Positions 13,384 to 21,022 of a DNA stretch of 30,624 nucleotides are shown piece by piece. The notes under the pieces were generated by a model, which worked only from the letters and a program-made list of their open reading frames with translations, ran no database searches and was not told the origin of the DNA. Positions within the stretch are counted from its first letter, which is position 1; the number at the start of each line of letters is the position of its first letter. Origin of the DNA: Paenibacillaceae bacterium (GTDB lineage: Bacteria > Bacillota > Bacilli > Paenibacillales > Paenibacillaceae); NCBI GenBank assembly GCA_900766135.1, contig CAAFUF010000010.1, forward strand, positions 1 through 30,624, written 5' to 3'. The translations under genes and the position numbers were made by a program.

Positions 13384-16113
13384 ATGACGACAAGCGGCTG
13401 GAAATTTCAGGGTAAAGAGGGGGCGTTTCGGCTTGAACAGCCCGAGTTAAGCAGTTATTTGTATTTTCCTTTGGTTAACGAAGCCGGAATGATGTCTTCG
13501 GTGTCCCCGACCCTGCACGGGCAATCGACAACGGGACATAATTCGTTTCTGCTGGAGCCGATCTCGGTGGAGAGCCTGCATAACTCCAAAGCGGCGCGGA
13601 ATTTTTGGGTCTACCTCGAAGGGGACGGGGCTTGGTCCGCGACCGGAAACTCGGCGCCGCAAAACGCAGCGTTGTTTTCGGAGAAGAAGGATCCTTCTTC
13701 GCTGGAGGCCGGGTTCCTGTGGCATAAGCTGACCCGGGAGAATAACCTCTTGAACCTGCGGGCGGAAACGACCAGCTTCGTACCCGTGACGGACGATAAA
13801 ATCGAACTGATGAAGGTTAAGTTGACCAATACAGGGGACACGGAACTCACGATCACGCCAACCGCTGCCATTCCGCTGTATGCGCGTTCGGCCGACGATC
13901 TGCGGGATCACCGGCATGTCACGTCCTTACTGCACCGGATTTATACCTCCGACCATGGCGTTGAGGTACAACCGTCGCTGTCTTTCGACGAGCGCGGGCA
14001 TCGCGTTAACAAAACGGCTTACGGCGTATTCGGGGCGGCGCAGGATGGCAAGGCCCCTATAGGCTTCTTCCCGGTAACTGAGGATTTCATCGGCGAAGGC
14101 GGGGCTTTGGACTGGCCGCAGGCCGTGGTCGCCAATCGCCGGCCGGACGCCGAAGCGGGTGCCGTTGCAGAGGGATACGAGGCGGTTGGCGCGTTGCGGT
14201 TCGACACGGTCCGGTTGGCGCCGGGAGCTTCGGTGTCTTATATTGTGGTGATGATCATTGCCGACGATCGAATTGATACCAAGCGTGTCGCCGCGGAGTA
14301 TTTGTCAGAACAGCGATTTGACGAGCTGCTGGAGCAAAACCAAACCTACTGGTTGGGCAAGCTGGATACGCTTTCCTTTCAATCCGGAGACGAACAACAG
14401 GATCTCTGGATGAAATGGGTCACGCTGCAGCCCATTTTGCGACGCATGTACGGGAATTCGTTTCTCCCGTATCACGACTATGGACGCGGCGGGCGGGGCT
14501 GGCGCGATTTATGGCAGGACTGTTTGGCATTGCTGGTTATGGAGCCGGACGAGGTCGGTCATTTGCTCTACAATAACTATGCCGGCGTTCGGATCGACGG
14601 CAGTAACGCGACGATTATCGGTGCGAAGCCGGGCGAATTTATCGCCGACCGCAACAATATTCCACGGGTATGGATGGACCATGGGGCCTGGCCGCTATTG
14701 ACGACGTTGTTATACATCCATCAAAGCGGGGATCTCGGATTTTTGCTGAAACCGCAGACGTATTTCCGCGACATTTTCACCAAACGATGCCGAGAACGCG
14801 ATCTCGCTTGGGTGCCGGAGCAGGGGAACAAACTGTTGTCGGACGACGGCCGTATATACGAAGGGACCATCCTGGAGCATATTTTGCTGCAAAATATCGT
14901 GCCGTTCTTTAACGTAGGGGAACACGGCAACATTAAGCTGGAAGGCGCGGATTGGAACGACGGGCTTGATTTGGCGCCGGCGCGCGGGGAGAGCGTCGCT
15001 TTTACGGCGTTTTATGCCAGCAATTTGCAGGAGCTCTCCGGGCTGATCACCCGATTGGAGCAAGCGCCAGGCGGAACGGACACCATCGAAATCGCCGAAG
15101 AAATCGCCGTATTGCTAGACAGCCTGGGAACGCCGGTCGACTATGACAGCATCCCGGCCAAACAGGAGCTGCTAGCCCGTTATTTCGATTCCGTCGTTCC
15201 GGCCGTCAGCGGGCGGAAGCGCAAGTTAAGCGTTCAGCAGGTGTCCGAGGACCTTCGGCGGAAAGCGGATTGGGCGTTTGGACATTTGCGGAAGCAGGAA
15301 TGGATTCACAGCGAGGAAGGGTTCGAATGGTTTAATGGATATTACAACAACGATGCCATGCGGGTGGAAGGGGATCATCCGAACGGAGTGCGCATGACGT
15401 TGACCGGCCAAGTGTTTACGATCATGGGCGGCATAGCGACCGAAGAGCAAGTCGGCAAAATCACGGCAGCGGTTGATCGGTATCTCAAGGATGAGCAAAT
15501 CGGTTACCGTCTAAATTCGCGGTTCGGCGAAATTCAACAGAACCTGGGGCGGGCGTTCGGATTTGCTTTCGGCCATAAAGAGAACGGAGCGATGTTCAGC
15601 CACATGACGGTGATGTACGCCAACGCGCTGTACAAACGCGGGTTCGTCCAAGCCGGCAAGCAGGTGCTGGATTCCGTCTACCGCTTGTCCGCCGATTTCG
15701 AACGGAGCCGGATGTATCCAGGGGTTCCGGAATATATTAACGAACGGGGCCGCGGCATGTATACTTATTTAACGGGATCGGCTAGCTGGCTGCTGTTGAC
15801 GCTGTTGACAGAGGTATACGGGGTGAAGGGCGATTACGGCGATCTGCGTCTGGAGCCGAAATTGACCTTGGAGCAATTCGATGCGGCGGGAGAAGCGTCA
15901 GTGATCACCAGCTTCGCTGGGCGGAAGATGCAAATCGTTTATCGAAACCTGCAGCGTACCGAATATGGACAGTATCGAATCGGTGATGTTGCCTTAAACG
16001 GCAAGGCGCTGGATTGCCCCCCTCATCGTGAGGTCTGCCTCATTCCGCGTCAGGCGATCGAAACGCTGCCGGAAGGTGCCGTTCACCGCATAGAAATTAC
16101 GTTAATCGCGTAA
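13384..16113 (+). CDS. GH94-family disaccharide phosphorylase
   Basis: The protein has 909 residues. An N-terminal beta-sandwich domain is followed by an (alpha/alpha)6 barrel. The core motif GADWNDGLD places the likely catalytic acid at D526, matching the DWND box of cellobiose, chitobiose and laminaribiose phosphorylases. Other GH94-like segments are YHDYGRGGRGWRDLWQD (about 361-377), TGQVFTIMGG and RMYPGVPEYINERGRGMY. These enzymes cleave a beta-glucosyl disaccharide with phosphate to alpha-glucose 1-phosphate and a free sugar. The length is close to that recalled for Paenibacillus laminaribiose phosphorylase, but the substrate cannot be fixed from sequence alone. No signal peptide, so it acts in the cytoplasm on imported sugar; no transporter gene lies in the window. 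AGGGAGAGG at 13371-13379 is the ribosome site. The mutarotase-like gene follows 20 bases on. Confidence 0.88.
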   Translation: MTTSGWKFQGKEGAFRLEQPELSSYLYFPLVNEAGMMSSVSPTLHGQSTTGHNSFLLEPISVESLHNSKAARNFWVYLEGDGAWSATGNSAPQNAALFSEKKDPSSLEAGFLWHKLTRENNLLNLRAETTSFVPVTDDKIELMKVKLTNTGDTELTITPTAAIPLYARSADDLRDHRHVTSLLHRIYTSDHGVEVQPSLSFDERGHRVNKTAYGVFGAAQDGKAPIGFFPVTEDFIGEGGALDWPQAVVANRRPDAEAGAVAEGYEAVGALRFDTVRLAPGASVSYIVVMIIADDRIDTKRVAAEYLSEQRFDELLEQNQTYWLGKLDTLSFQSGDEQQDLWMKWVTLQPILRRMYGNSFLPYHDYGRGGRGWRDLWQDCLALLVMEPDEVGHLLYNNYAGVRIDGSNATIIGAKPGEFIADRNNIPRVWMDHGAWPLLTTLLYIHQSGDLGFLLKPQTYFRDIFTKRCRERDLAWVPEQGNKLLSDDGRIYEGTILEHILLQNIVPFFNVGEHGNIKLEGADWNDGLDLAPARGESVAFTAFYASNLQELSGLITRLEQAPGGTDTIEIAEEIAVLLDSLGTPVDYDSIPAKQELLARYFDSVVPAVSGRKRKLSVQQVSEDLRRKADWAFGHLRKQEWIHSEEGFEWFNGYYNNDAMRVEGDHPNGVRMTLTGQVFTIMGGIATEEQVGKITAAVDRYLKDEQIGYRLNSRFGEIQQNLGRAFGFAFGHKENGAMFSHMTVMYANALYKRGFVQAGKQVLDSVYRLSADFERSRMYPGVPEYINERGRGMYTYLTGSASWLLLTLLTEVYGVKGDYGDLRLEPKLTLEQFDAAGEASVITSFAGRKMQIVYRNLQRTEYGQYRIGDVALNGKALDCPPHREVCLIPRQAIETLPEGAVHRIEITLIA

Positions 16114-16133
16114 ACGATAGGAAGGAATTATCG

Positions 16134-17027
16134 ATGGCTTATCATTTAAAAAACGACCAATTGAGCGTAGAAATTGCTGAACTCGGCGAAGTTTATCGCG
16201 GGACCCGGTTCGACGGGTCCGGGTTGATCACCGGCGTGGAGCTGAACGGACGACACCAGTTTTGCGTGCCGGAAAGCTTGACGCCGGGTGCCGGCACAGG
16301 CGGGATCGGGTTATGCAGCGAATTTGGCATCAAAGAAGCGATCGGGTATGAGGAAACCCGTGCCGGCGAGCTTTTTCCCAAGCTGGGCGTAGGTTTGCTG
16401 ACCCGGCCGGACGAAGCGGAATACCGGTTCTACCGGGAGTATGCCTGCAGGCGGTTTGAGACGGAAGTGGAGCAAAAGAGTGCGCAGCAGATTTGTTTTA
16501 CGACCCAGCCTGCGAAATGCCGGGGATATGCCGTGCGCGTGCAAAAAGACATCGAAATCTCCGGCAACACCTTGTCCGTCGCTTATACGGTGGAGAACAC
16601 CGGGAGCCGGGTCATTTCGACCGACGAATACAGCCATAACTTTCTCGGCGTCGATGGATATGCGGTTGGACCGGATTACGTACTGAAGCTGCCGTTTGCT
16701 CCGGAAATCTGGAGCGACGATCCATCGACGTTGGAAGGCTTGGTGTTCGAGGGGGCGAACGTGGCTTGGGAGCGCCGCCCGGAGAAGGATTTCTATTTCC
16801 GGATGGACCCTTTTGACGGGCGTGAAACCCCGTGGCTGTGGGAACTGCGGCATCGTCCCAGCGGCCTGACCGTACGCGAGCGGAGCAAGCTTCCGTTAAG
16901 CTCGGCCGCCGTTTGGGGCCACGGGCATGTCATTTCCCCGGAAATGTTCGTTACGGTCCATGTAGCCCCGGGGGAACGGCAAAGCTGGACGCGGATCTAC
17001 GAATTTAGCGAATGTAACGCCGAATAA
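16134..17027 (+). CDS. Mutarotase-like (aldose-epimerase superfamily) protein
   Basis: This 297-residue beta-rich cytoplasmic protein has features of the galactose-mutarotase-like superfamily. A conserved-looking DEYSHNF (164-170) carries a candidate catalytic H168, and acidic and aromatic segments follow (PWLWELRH, VWGHGHVISPE). The specific family is not certain. It is second in the phosphorylase operon: 20-base gap, GAAGGAA ribosome site 6 bases before ATG. A GH94 enzyme releases sugar of defined anomeric form, so an anomer-converting partner would make sense. That role is inferred. It may instead bind or epimerise another sugar. No clear terminator follows; a 6-bp GCAAAA/TTTTGC hairpin near 17072-17093 is weak. 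Confidence 0.65.
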   Translation: MAYHLKNDQLSVEIAELGEVYRGTRFDGSGLITGVELNGRHQFCVPESLTPGAGTGGIGLCSEFGIKEAIGYEETRAGELFPKLGVGLLTRPDEAEYRFYREYACRRFETEVEQKSAQQICFTTQPAKCRGYAVRVQKDIEISGNTLSVAYTVENTGSRVISTDEYSHNFLGVDGYAVGPDYVLKLPFAPEIWSDDPSTLEGLVFEGANVAWERRPEKDFYFRMDPFDGRETPWLWELRHRPSGLTVRERSKLPLSSAAVWGHGHVISPEMFVTVHVAPGERQSWTRIYEFSECNAE

Positions 17028-17103
17028 ACCTATTATCCCTTTCCCTTGATGAAGCGTTAATGTGTCAATTCTGCAAAATAGTGAATTTTTGCGAAATAAC
17101 GGC

Positions 17104-17132
17104 TTGCTGGGAGATCGAATAGTTGCTATGAT
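17104..17132 (+). promoter_or_regulatory. serC promoter
   Basis: TTGCTG (17104-17109), 17-base spacer, TATGAT (17127-17132). A GATAAT at 17130-17135 is an alternative -10. Confidence 0.7.
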
Positions 17133-17189
17133 AATCGTTAATTATATTCGAAACCAGACATGGATTGTGAAGGGAAGGGATGGGGAGAA

Positions 17190-18278
17190 ATGAGTAATAG
17201 AGCTTTTAACTTTAACGCAGGCCCAGCTGCGCTGCCGCTGGAGGTCCTGGAACGGGCGCAGGCGGAATTTGTTGATTTTCACGGGACAGGCATGTCGATC
17301 ATGGAGATGTCTCACCGGGGCGCCGTTTATGAAGCGGTCCATAACGAAGCGGCCAGCCGGCTGCTGAAGCTGTTCGGCAATCCTTCCGGTTACCAGGTGT
17401 TGTTCCTGCAAGGCGGAGCCTCCACCCAATTCGCCATGCTGCCGATGAACCTGCTGACGGAAGGCAAAACGGCCGGCTACGTAAAATCGGGAAGCTGGGC
17501 TACGAAAGCGTTAAAAGAAGCCAAGCTCATCGGCGAAACGTTCGTTGCGGCCTCCTCGGAGGAAGACAAGTACATGTCGCTTCCGGACGTCAGCGGCCTG
17601 CGTCTGCCGGAGAACGCCGCGTATCTGCATCTGACTTCGAATGAAACGATCGAAGGCACGCAATTCCGCGAGTTTCCGGACACCGGCAGCGTTCCGCTGA
17701 TCGCGGACATGTCCAGCGATATCCTGTGCCGTCCGTTTGACTTGACCCAGTTCGGCATGGTTTATGCCGGAGCGCAGAAGAATCTGGGGCCGTCCGGCGT
17801 GACCGTGGTCATCGCTCGCGAAGAACTGCTGCGCGAGTCGCCGAAGCATCTGCCGACGATGTTCCGCTACGATACGCACGCTGAGAACAACTCGCTGTAC
17901 AATACTCCGCCATCCTTCTCGATTTATATGGTGAACGAAGTGCTGAAATGGATCGAGGAGCAAGGGGCGCTTGAGGGCATCGAGAAGAAGAATCAGGATA
18001 AAGCGGACCTGCTGTATCAAACGATTGATGCCAGCGGCGGGTTCTACCGCGGATGCGTCCGTCCGGAAAGCCGCTCGACGATGAACGTCACTTTCCGTCT
18101 GGCGAGCGAGGAGTTGGAGAAGCTGTTCGTGAAGGAATCGGAAAAAGAAGGTTTCGTCGGCCTCAAAGGCCATCGCAGCGTCGGCGGTCTGCGCGCTTCG
18201 ATTTACAACGCGGTTCCGAAGGCCAGCATTCAGGCTCTCGTCGATTTCATGGGCCAATTCCAAAAAACGCACGGATAA
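17190..18278 (+). CDS. serC: Phosphoserine aminotransferase
   Basis: This PLP enzyme converts 3-phosphohydroxypyruvate and glutamate to phosphoserine in serine biosynthesis, and can serve the analogous step in pyridoxal phosphate synthesis. The 362 residues begin MSNRAFNFNAGPAALP, matching the family. An ATG 10 codons upstream (17160) lacks a ribosome site, whereas AGGGAAGG (17171-17178) and GGGGAG (17182-17187) precede this one. Visible features are FLQGGASTQF (72-81, cofactor phosphate binding), HLTSNETIEG (147-156), the DMSSD segment with its cofactor-contacting Asp, and PLP lysine K197 in AGAQKNLGPSG. The substrate-binding GHRSVGGLRASIYN lies near the C-terminus. Monocistronic with its own promoter and terminator. 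Confidence 0.97.
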   Translation: MSNRAFNFNAGPAALPLEVLERAQAEFVDFHGTGMSIMEMSHRGAVYEAVHNEAASRLLKLFGNPSGYQVLFLQGGASTQFAMLPMNLLTEGKTAGYVKSGSWATKALKEAKLIGETFVAASSEEDKYMSLPDVSGLRLPENAAYLHLTSNETIEGTQFREFPDTGSVPLIADMSSDILCRPFDLTQFGMVYAGAQKNLGPSGVTVVIAREELLRESPKHLPTMFRYDTHAENNSLYNTPPSFSIYMVNEVLKWIEEQGALEGIEKKNQDKADLLYQTIDASGGFYRGCVRPESRSTMNVTFRLASEELEKLFVKESEKEGFVGLKGHRSVGGLRASIYNAVPKASIQALVDFMGQFQKTHG

Positions 18279-18319
18279 AGTTTATTGCGGGGCTTCCTTC
18301 GGAGTTCCCGTTACGCCGC

Positions 18320-18365
18320 AACCTCCAAACTCGCCTGGTTCCAGGCGGGGATTGGAGGTTTTTTG
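18320..18365 (+). terminator. Intrinsic terminator after serC
   Basis: An outer stem AACCTCCAA (18320-18328) with TTGGAGGTT (18352-18360) encloses an inner stem CGCCTGG/CCAGGCG with loop TT. Six T follow. Confidence 0.92.
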
Positions 18366-18376
18366 CGGACAAAATT

Positions 18377-18385
18377 TGATATAAT
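18377..18385 (+). promoter_or_regulatory. Extended -10 promoter of trmL
   Basis: TGATATAAT is a perfect extended -10, with TATAAT at 18380-18385. A -35 would fall in the T tract of the serC terminator and is poor. Confidence 0.7.
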
Positions 18386-18445
18386 GGATCAAGTACGGTC
18401 TCTGATGGACCGATTTTATTTTTTAGGACGAGGAGTTCGATCATC

Positions 18446-18910
18446 ATGGCCTTACATATTGTGCTGGTGGAGCCGGAGATTCCGGCCAATACGGGAAATA
18501 TCGCCAGAACCTGCGCAGCTACGGGCATCCATCTGCATCTGGTGCGTCCGCTTGGATTTCGGACGGACGACGCGACGCTGAAGCGGGCCGGTTTGGATTA
18601 TTGGTATGCGGTGAATCTCGAATATCACAATTCCTTTCAGGAAGTAGAGGAGAAGTACGCGGGGAGCCGCTTCTTTTTTGCCACCACCAAAGCCAAGAAA
18701 CGGTACACGGATTTCACGTTCCAGGACGGCGATTTCTTCGTATTCGGCAAAGAGACGAAAGGCCTGCCGCCGGAAATTTTGGCCGCCCATCCCGATACGG
18801 TGATGCGCATGCCGATGACCGACAAGGTCCGTTCGCTCAATTTGTCGAACTCTGCGGCCATTATCGTGTACGAGGCGCTGCGGCAGCTTGATTTTCCGGG
18901 GATGGAGTAA
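18446..18910 (+). CDS. trmL: tRNA (cytidine/uridine-2'-O-)-methyltransferase TrmL (SPOUT)
   Basis: This 154-residue single-domain SPOUT methyltransferase matches the length of E. coli TrmL/YibK and B. subtilis CspR. The N-terminal NTGNIARTCAATG (15-27) and RPLGF segments, the knot motifs FGKETKGLP (about 100-108), and the C-terminal VRSLNLSNSAAIIVYE (128-143) form the AdoMet-binding trefoil knot. The known activity is 2'-O-methylation of the wobble base in tRNA-Leu. AGGAG at 18431-18435 lies 10 bases before ATG. Monocistronic; no hairpin terminator precedes the repeat element that begins 12 bases after the stop. Confidence 0.93.
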   Translation: MALHIVLVEPEIPANTGNIARTCAATGIHLHLVRPLGFRTDDATLKRAGLDYWYAVNLEYHNSFQEVEEKYAGSRFFFATTKAKKRYTDFTFQDGDFFVFGKETKGLPPEILAAHPDTVMRMPMTDKVRSLNLSNSAAIIVYEALRQLDFPGME

Positions 18911-18922
18911 GTTTTGGTGCAA

Positions 18923-19164
18923 GTTCAAAAAGTCGGGTTTTCAGGATCGAAGCACATGTTTCCGAAGTGCGTTTTTTCAAAACGTTTGAGTTGGATGAAG
19001 CAGGGGACGCAGTAGCGGAGCGTATGTTTTGGGTACGTGAGCAACGGAAATGTTTCCGCAGGAAACATGCAACGGAAGCATTCGCTTGGCCGGCTGAATT
19101 CAGGATTCGACGTCGAACCCGCTTCACAAGCTCTGCTTCGCCATGGAAAGATGACTTTTTGAAC
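18923..19164. repeat. 242-bp MITE-like element with 12-bp terminal inverted repeats
   Basis: The element starts GTTCAAAAAGTC (18923-18934) and ends GACTTTTTGAAC (19153-19164), a perfect 12-bp inverted pair. Only AA is shared by the flanks as a possible target duplication. Inside lies a perfect hairpin ATGTTTCC-GCA-GGAAACAT near 19048-19066. The interior (roughly 18988-19110) is closely similar, in reverse complement, to 30518-30617 at the end of the window, which shows it is a dispersed repeat. No protein is convincingly encoded. The acetyltransferase frame stays open upstream through most of the element, but that is probably chance. Confidence 0.75.
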
Positions 19165-19197
19165 AACCTCTTAACGAACAGAAAGCGAGATGATGTC

Positions 19198-19767
19198 ATG
19201 AATCCGGGAACAACGGAAAAAGAAAAGATGCTTGCCGGGGAATGGTACAACGCCGGTGACGCGGAGCTGGTAGCCGCACGGCTTCGGGCCCGCAGGTTGA
19301 CGCGGGAATACAATGCTACCGGGGAGGACGAGCGGGAGCAAAGATCGGCCCTTCTCCATGAGCTGCTTGGCGGATGCGGCGACGATATCTACATTGAACC
19401 GACCTTCCGCTGCGATTACGGATCGAATATTTATGTCGGCAATCATTTTTACGCCAATTTCGATTGCGTGATTTTGGACGTCTGCGAAGTACGGATCGGG
19501 GAATATTGCTTTATGGCGCCGGGGGTTCATATTTATACCGCAACCCATCCGCTGGATCCGGCCGCACGCAACTCCGGGGCGGAATATGGCAAACCGGTGA
19601 ACATCGGCAACAACGTTTGGATCGGGGGCCGGGCGGTGATTGTACCCGGGGTAACCATCGGCGATAACGCGGTAATTGCGGCCGGTGCGGTTGTGACGAA
19701 AGATGTGCCAAAGGGAGCCGTAGTTGGGGGCAATCCTGCGAAAATAATTAAAAACATGGAAATGTAG
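19198..19767 (+). CDS. maa: Maltose/galactoside-type O-acetyltransferase (hexapeptide repeat)
   Basis: The protein has 189 residues from ATG 19198, matching the family length and start (EKEKMLAGEWYNAGDAELVAAR). The open frame continues upstream into the repeat element, but those residues are not family-like. The N-terminal helical Mac domain (about 8-60) is followed by a left-handed beta-helix of hexapeptide repeats (about 62-185). The active-site H117 sits in TATHPLD, and the end VVGGNPAKIIKNM is diagnostic. It transfers acetyl from acetyl-CoA to a sugar hydroxyl; the physiological substrate is not determined. The ribosome site is weak (AGCGAGA). The 242-bp repeat lies directly upstream and may have displaced or supplied its promoter. 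Confidence 0.88.
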   Translation: MNPGTTEKEKMLAGEWYNAGDAELVAARLRARRLTREYNATGEDEREQRSALLHELLGGCGDDIYIEPTFRCDYGSNIYVGNHFYANFDCVILDVCEVRIGEYCFMAPGVHIYTATHPLDPAARNSGAEYGKPVNIGNNVWIGGRAVIVPGVTIGDNAVIAAGAVVTKDVPKGAVVGGNPAKIIKNMEM

Positions 19768-19793
19768 CAGGAATCCTGAAAAAAATAGCGAAA

Positions 19794-19799
19794 TATAAT
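19794..19799 (+). promoter_or_regulatory. Candidate -10 box for the AbrB-like gene
   Basis: A perfect TATAAT lies 60 bases before the start in a very AT-rich stretch, without a good -35. A modest candidate only. Confidence 0.35.
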
Positions 19800-19859
19800 A
19801 GATTAGGTATTTGGTTCTATTTTTACATAACTATTTTTTCAGGAGAGGTGTACAATTTT

Positions 19860-20105
19860 ATGAAACCTGCTGGTGTGGTCCGTAAAGTGGATCAACTCGG
19901 GAGAATCGTGTTACCGAAGTCGCTTCGCAAGAGATATCAAATGAACGAGGGAGACCCTGTCGAGATTTTGGTACAAGGGGATCACATCATTTTGGAGAGA
20001 TATCGCCCGAAATGTGTGTTCTGCGGATCGATGGAAGGCGTGAGCGATTTCAAAGAGCGTTCCATTTGCAATCAATGCCTGGTCGAAATGAGCCAACTGT
20101 CCTAG
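19860..20105 (+). CDS. AbrB/SpoVT-family DNA-binding protein with C-terminal Cys motif
   Basis: The protein has 81 residues from ATG 19860. AGGAGAGG (19841-19848) serves it; the in-frame GTG at 19848 overlaps that site and is excluded. Residues 1-47 form an AbrB swapped-hairpin domain (GVVRKVDQLGRIVLPKSLRKRY, then DPVEILVQGDHIILERY). The tail replaces the AbrB oligomerisation region with CVFC (about 55-58) and CNQC (about 73-76), a likely zinc-binding ribbon. Such small regulators act as transition-state or sporulation-linked regulators in Bacillota; the target here is unknown. It has its own strong terminator. Confidence 0.88.
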   Translation: MKPAGVVRKVDQLGRIVLPKSLRKRYQMNEGDPVEILVQGDHIILERYRPKCVFCGSMEGVSDFKERSICNQCLVEMSQLS

Positions 20106-20156
20106 ATTTCTATAGGACGTTAGATAGGTTTAGCTGTACCAGAGCACAAACAGAGC

Positions 20157-20195
20157 AATCAATAAGCTTCCCGCGAGGGAAGCTTATTGATTTTG
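20157..20195 (+). terminator. Intrinsic terminator after the AbrB-like gene
   Basis: ATCAATAAGCTTCCC (20158-20172), loop GCGA, GGGAAGCTTATTGAT (20177-20191) is a perfect 15-bp stem, 16 with the flanking A-T pair. TTTT follows. Confidence 0.95.
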
Positions 20196-20315
20196 TCGAT
20201 TTGCGCCGTTTTTTGTCTGGCATAAACGGTGAAAGCGGGATGGTTGAAGGTTATGCGGCGGAATGTGGGAGAATGCCCCTAGTTGAAGGCGCGGACGGAG
20301 GTGGCAGGACATCCT

Positions 20316-20586
20316 TTGTTTGAAGTCTCACGGCCGAATGCAGCAGAGCCACCGTCGGGGCTTTCGGAGAATACGGGCAAACCATTCGTGCACCATGGCA
20401 GGAGCTTTTGAAGCACACAGGCAAGCCTTTCTTAAGGCCGCAGTCGGAGCTTTCGGAGAACATAGGTAAACCCTTCGTAGAACCACGGTCGAAGCTTTCG
20501 CAGAATCGCAGTCGAAGCTTTCGCAGAATCGCAGTCGAAGCTTTCGCAGAATCGCAGTCGAGGCATTCGCAGAATTGCAGTCGAAC
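20316..20586. repeat. Decayed 22-23-bp minisatellite
   Basis: Three identical 23-base units lie at 20489-20511, 20512-20534 and 20535-20557, each starting TCGAAGCTTTCGCAGAATCG. A fourth unit at 20558-20580 differs at four positions. Upstream, degenerate units recur with a higher-order period of about 45 bases (CTTTCGGAGAA at 20361 and 20450, AGCTTTTGAAG near 20403). Short frames here are not family-like and no ribosome site is seen. Confidence 0.8.
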
Positions 20587-20770
20587 CTAACGGACCGTAG
20601 CGACCTTATTTGCCTATTTCCCGGCTATTTCCCGCTGTAACGGACTCCAGAGACCTTATTGGCTCATTTGAGCGGCGTTTGAGCCCTTCTGCTCCGACAT
20701 AAGGTCTACTGGGTCCGTTAGAATTCGGTAAGTCCGTTAAAGGGAATGATAGTGCCTCTGGAGTCCGTTG
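20587..20770. repeat. Palindromic AACGGAC...GACCTTATT repeat cluster
   Basis: Two direct units lie at 20587-20610 and 20637-20660 (TAACGGAC ... GACCTTATT). Two inverted units lie at 20698-20721 (ATAAGGTC ... GTCCGTTAG) and about 20745-20770 (... CTCTGGAGTCCGTTG). A further short AAGTCCGTTAA lies at 20730-20740. The direct/direct/inverted/inverted layout can form a large hairpin, like REP/BIME-type elements. No gene. Confidence 0.75.
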
Positions 20771-20782
20771 CTATGAACGTTT

Positions 20783-21022
20783 TTGTCAAGCCCTCGTTCT
20801 TTCTGCCTGAGCACGTGGCGCGAGAGCAAACCTGCGAGCGACGGTCGGCACGCTGCTATCCGTGGGTTGGTTACCACATGTTATGCCTTCGTCAAGGAGA
20901 GCTCCTGCAAGCTAGAAACGCACATTCGGTTTTTTTACACCTAGTGCAAACGGACGCACGCGAGTTCTCTCCCGAAACCTTCGTTTGCTCCCGGGCCTCG
21001 TGCTCAGGCGTGAGCTTGTCAA
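20783..21022. repeat. Long inverted repeat
   Basis: Arms at 20805-20831 and 20983-21009 match at 24 of 27 positions in reverse complement (GCCTGAGCACG...GAGCAAAC). Outer segments TTGTCAAGC (20783-20791) and GCTTGTCAA (21014-21022) extend the pairing with one mismatch. The arms are separated by about 150 bases. No credible gene lies between them. Confidence 0.7.

Noticed and set aside
18967..19197. N-terminal extension of the acetyltransferase through the TIR element
   Set aside because: The extra 77 residues are Arg/Phe/Cys-rich and unlike the family; ATG 19198 gives the normal length and start.
20489..20580. Possible CRISPR array
   Set aside because: The units are contiguous tandem 23-mers with no unique spacers, and no cas gene is present.
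20408..20590. 60-residue frame with a 15-residue repeat (GKPF...LSEN)
   Set aside because: The apparent peptide repeat comes from the DNA minisatellite. The upstream units are in another frame with stops and there is no ribosome site.
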